Shown here in pieces: positions 14,511 through 15,494 of a DNA stretch of 15,494 nucleotides. The translations under genes and the position numbers were made by a program. Source of the DNA: Kaiparowitsia sp041742695 (GTDB taxonomy: Bacteria > Cyanobacteriota > Cyanobacteriia > Elainellales > Elainellaceae); the NCBI GenBank assembly GCA_041742695.1, contig JBGTOF010000439.1, positions 1-15,494 on the forward strand, given 5' to 3'. The notes under the pieces were generated by a model that saw nothing but the letters and a program-made list of their open reading frames with translations, did no database searches and had not been told where the DNA came from. Each line of letters starts with the position of its first letter. Position 1 is the stretch's first letter.

Positions 14511-15407
14511 GTGCATTGCCCCGCTGTTACTCCTTCCATCACCATGCCCCTGTTCCCTAGCTCATCCGTACCTCTGCCGCCCTCCGACGATCATCCTAAA
14601 GCTGAGCATCCAAGCCCTGCCTTAGAGGCGTCCAAGACGGGAGAGGAGTCGAAGACAGAAGCACGTCCCTGGCGATCGCTCCCGGGGGCGATCGCCTTTT
14701 ATACGCAACTCCCGGTTCCTCAGGGGTGGCTATGGGAGTTTACCCATGTGGCTCGCTACGCGCCGCTGGTAGGGCTCATGATTGGCGGGCTGCTGGCGAT
14801 CGCCGCCCTAGCGTTTACCCAATTGGGCATGCCGCCGCTCACTCGGGCTGCGGCGGTGGTAGGGCTGTGGGTGTGGATTACTGGCGGGTTGCACCTAGAC
14901 GGGGCGATGGATGCCGCCGATGGCCTTGGGGTCACTGATCCCACCCGCCGACTCGACGTGATGAGCGACAGCCGCACGGGAGCCTTTGGGGTGATGGTGG
15001 CGATCGCCCTAGTCACGCTTAAAATTGCGGCACTTGCAGAGTCTGCCAACGCGCTATGGCTGTTGCCCCTAGTGGCCGGATGGGGGCGCTGGGCGCAACA
15101 GGTGGCGATCGCCCGCTATCCCTACCTCAAGCCCAGCGGCAAAGGAGCCTTCCACAAAGCAGCTTTGCCCCATTGGGGCTATGTGTTGCCCAGTTGGGCA
15201 CTGCTGCTAGGACTGTCGATGCTGCCCTGGCTGCTGGGGTGGAGCGCACCCATGACGCCGCTACTGCTGCTGGGTGGCGGAAGTGCGATCGCCCTGCTCG
15301 TGCCAGCCTGGTTTCAGCGTCAGTTGGGGGGGCACACGGGCGACACCTATGGTGCCACCGTCGAGTGGACTGAAGCCCTGCTGCTGGTGTTGTGTACCAT
15401 TGGGTGA
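14511..15407 (+). CDS. cobS: Adenosylcobinamide-GDP ribazoletransferase (cobalamin synthase) CobS
   Basis: A 298-aa integral membrane enzyme that joins adenosylcobinamide-GDP with alpha-ribazole (or its phosphate) in the last steps of cobalamin assembly. Diagnostic motifs are the metal-binding HLDGAMDAADGLG (128-140; H128, D130, D134, D137), SDSRTGAFG (152-160), RYPYLKPSGKGA (202-213) and a late GGHTGDTYGA (273-282). About six hydrophobic segments follow the core start. The conserved core begins near residue 54 (RSLPGAIAFYTQLPVP), so the GTG start at 14511 gives a polar, proline- and glutamate-rich extension of about 50 residues not usual in the family. An ATG at 14544 would shorten it by 11 residues. 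Neither start has a strong ribosome site. It lies directly behind the response regulator and close to metH, which needs the cobalamin product. Confidence 0.94.
   Translation: MHCPAVTPSITMPLFPSSSVPLPPSDDHPKAEHPSPALEASKTGEESKTEARPWRSLPGAIAFYTQLPVPQGWLWEFTHVARYAPLVGLMIGGLLAIAALAFTQLGMPPLTRAAAVVGLWVWITGGLHLDGAMDAADGLGVTDPTRRLDVMSDSRTGAFGVMVAIALVTLKIAALAESANALWLLPLVAGWGRWAQQVAIARYPYLKPSGKGAFHKAALPHWGYVLPSWALLLGLSMLPWLLGWSAPMTPLLLLGGGSAIALLVPAWFQRQLGGHTGDTYGATVEWTEALLLVLCTIG
14671..14696. repeat. 26-bp palindrome of two HIP1 units inside cobS, followed by TTTT
   Basis: Arm GGCGATCGCTCCC (14671-14683) and arm GGGGGCGATCGCC (14684-14696) match at 12 of 13 positions; the one mismatch is a T/G that can wobble in RNA. 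Four T residues follow at once (14697-14700). It encodes the first conserved residues of CobS (WRSLPGAIA). It could be only two HIP1 sites fitted into permissive codons, or an intragenic hairpin affecting transcription. Confidence 0.65.
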
Positions 15408-15417
15408 GGCTTCTCAC
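15404..15417 (+). other. Small hairpin at the cobS stop
   Basis: GTGAG (15404-15408) pairs with CTCAC (15413-15417) across a four-base loop, overlapping the TGA stop. No T run follows, so a terminator is not supported. The remaining 77 bases to the window end show no gene I can support. Confidence 0.25.
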
Positions 15418-15494
15418 GGCTTGCCTAACGGCTGCATTCTCCCCGGTGCCCCATTCTTGCCCTCTCACTATGGTCTGCGATAGTCATGGACTGC

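Noticed and set aside
1..15494. CRISPR array, insertion sequence, prophage or toxin-antitoxin module
   Set aside because: No spaced direct repeats, transposase or integrase motifs, phage structural genes or paired small toxin/antitoxin ORFs were seen on either strand.

Overview
The window comes from a cyanobacterium. The HIP1 octamer GCGATCGC occurs about 35 times in 15.5 kb, and several genes are of cyanobacterial type: a DUF3153 lipoprotein, a large Hsp70-like protein with a long acidic N-terminus, and a cobalamin-dependent methionine synthase beside a cobalamin biosynthesis gene. Most of the window is chromosomal housekeeping or conserved cyanobacterial sequence at roughly 55-60% GC. I see no CRISPR array, transposase, phage gene or rRNA/tRNA gene.

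Layout. (1) 3-3629 (+) is the 3' part of a very large Hsp70/actin-fold protein whose reading frame is open to the left window edge. It overlaps tail-to-tail by 35 bp with a DUF3153 lipoprotein gene (3595-4329, -). (2) 4504-6308 is an AT-richer pair, a GrpB/UPF0157-type gene (+) and an EamA-family transporter (-), converging on a bidirectional terminator at 5166-5202. This block has almost no HIP1 sites and may be a later arrival. (3) 6442-7365 (-) is an alpha/beta-hydrolase-fold protein whose catalytic positions look degenerate. (4) 7366-7948 is a gene-poor 583-bp stretch with a HIP1-centred 24-bp palindrome and a GC-rich hairpin. (5) 7949-8524 (+) is a conserved-looking protein of unknown function, then ruvB (8709-9815, +). 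(6) metH (9847-13545, -) converges on ruvB and is divergent from a single-domain response regulator with a coiled-coil tail (13898-14479, +), which is followed 31 bp later by cobS (14511-15407, +).

How the genes relate. The clearest functional link is cobalamin: CobS makes the cofactor that MetH uses, and the genes lie on either side of one divergent control region with a response regulator between them. RuvB is the branch-migration motor of recombination repair. The other genes are not obviously linked. No complete new multi-gene system is evident. The least explained items are the giant Hsp70-like protein with its acidic repeat-bearing N-terminus, the pseudo-hydrolase, the operator-like nested dyad in front of the EamA gene, and two long palindromes built on HIP1, one lying inside the 5' coding part of cobS and followed by a T run.
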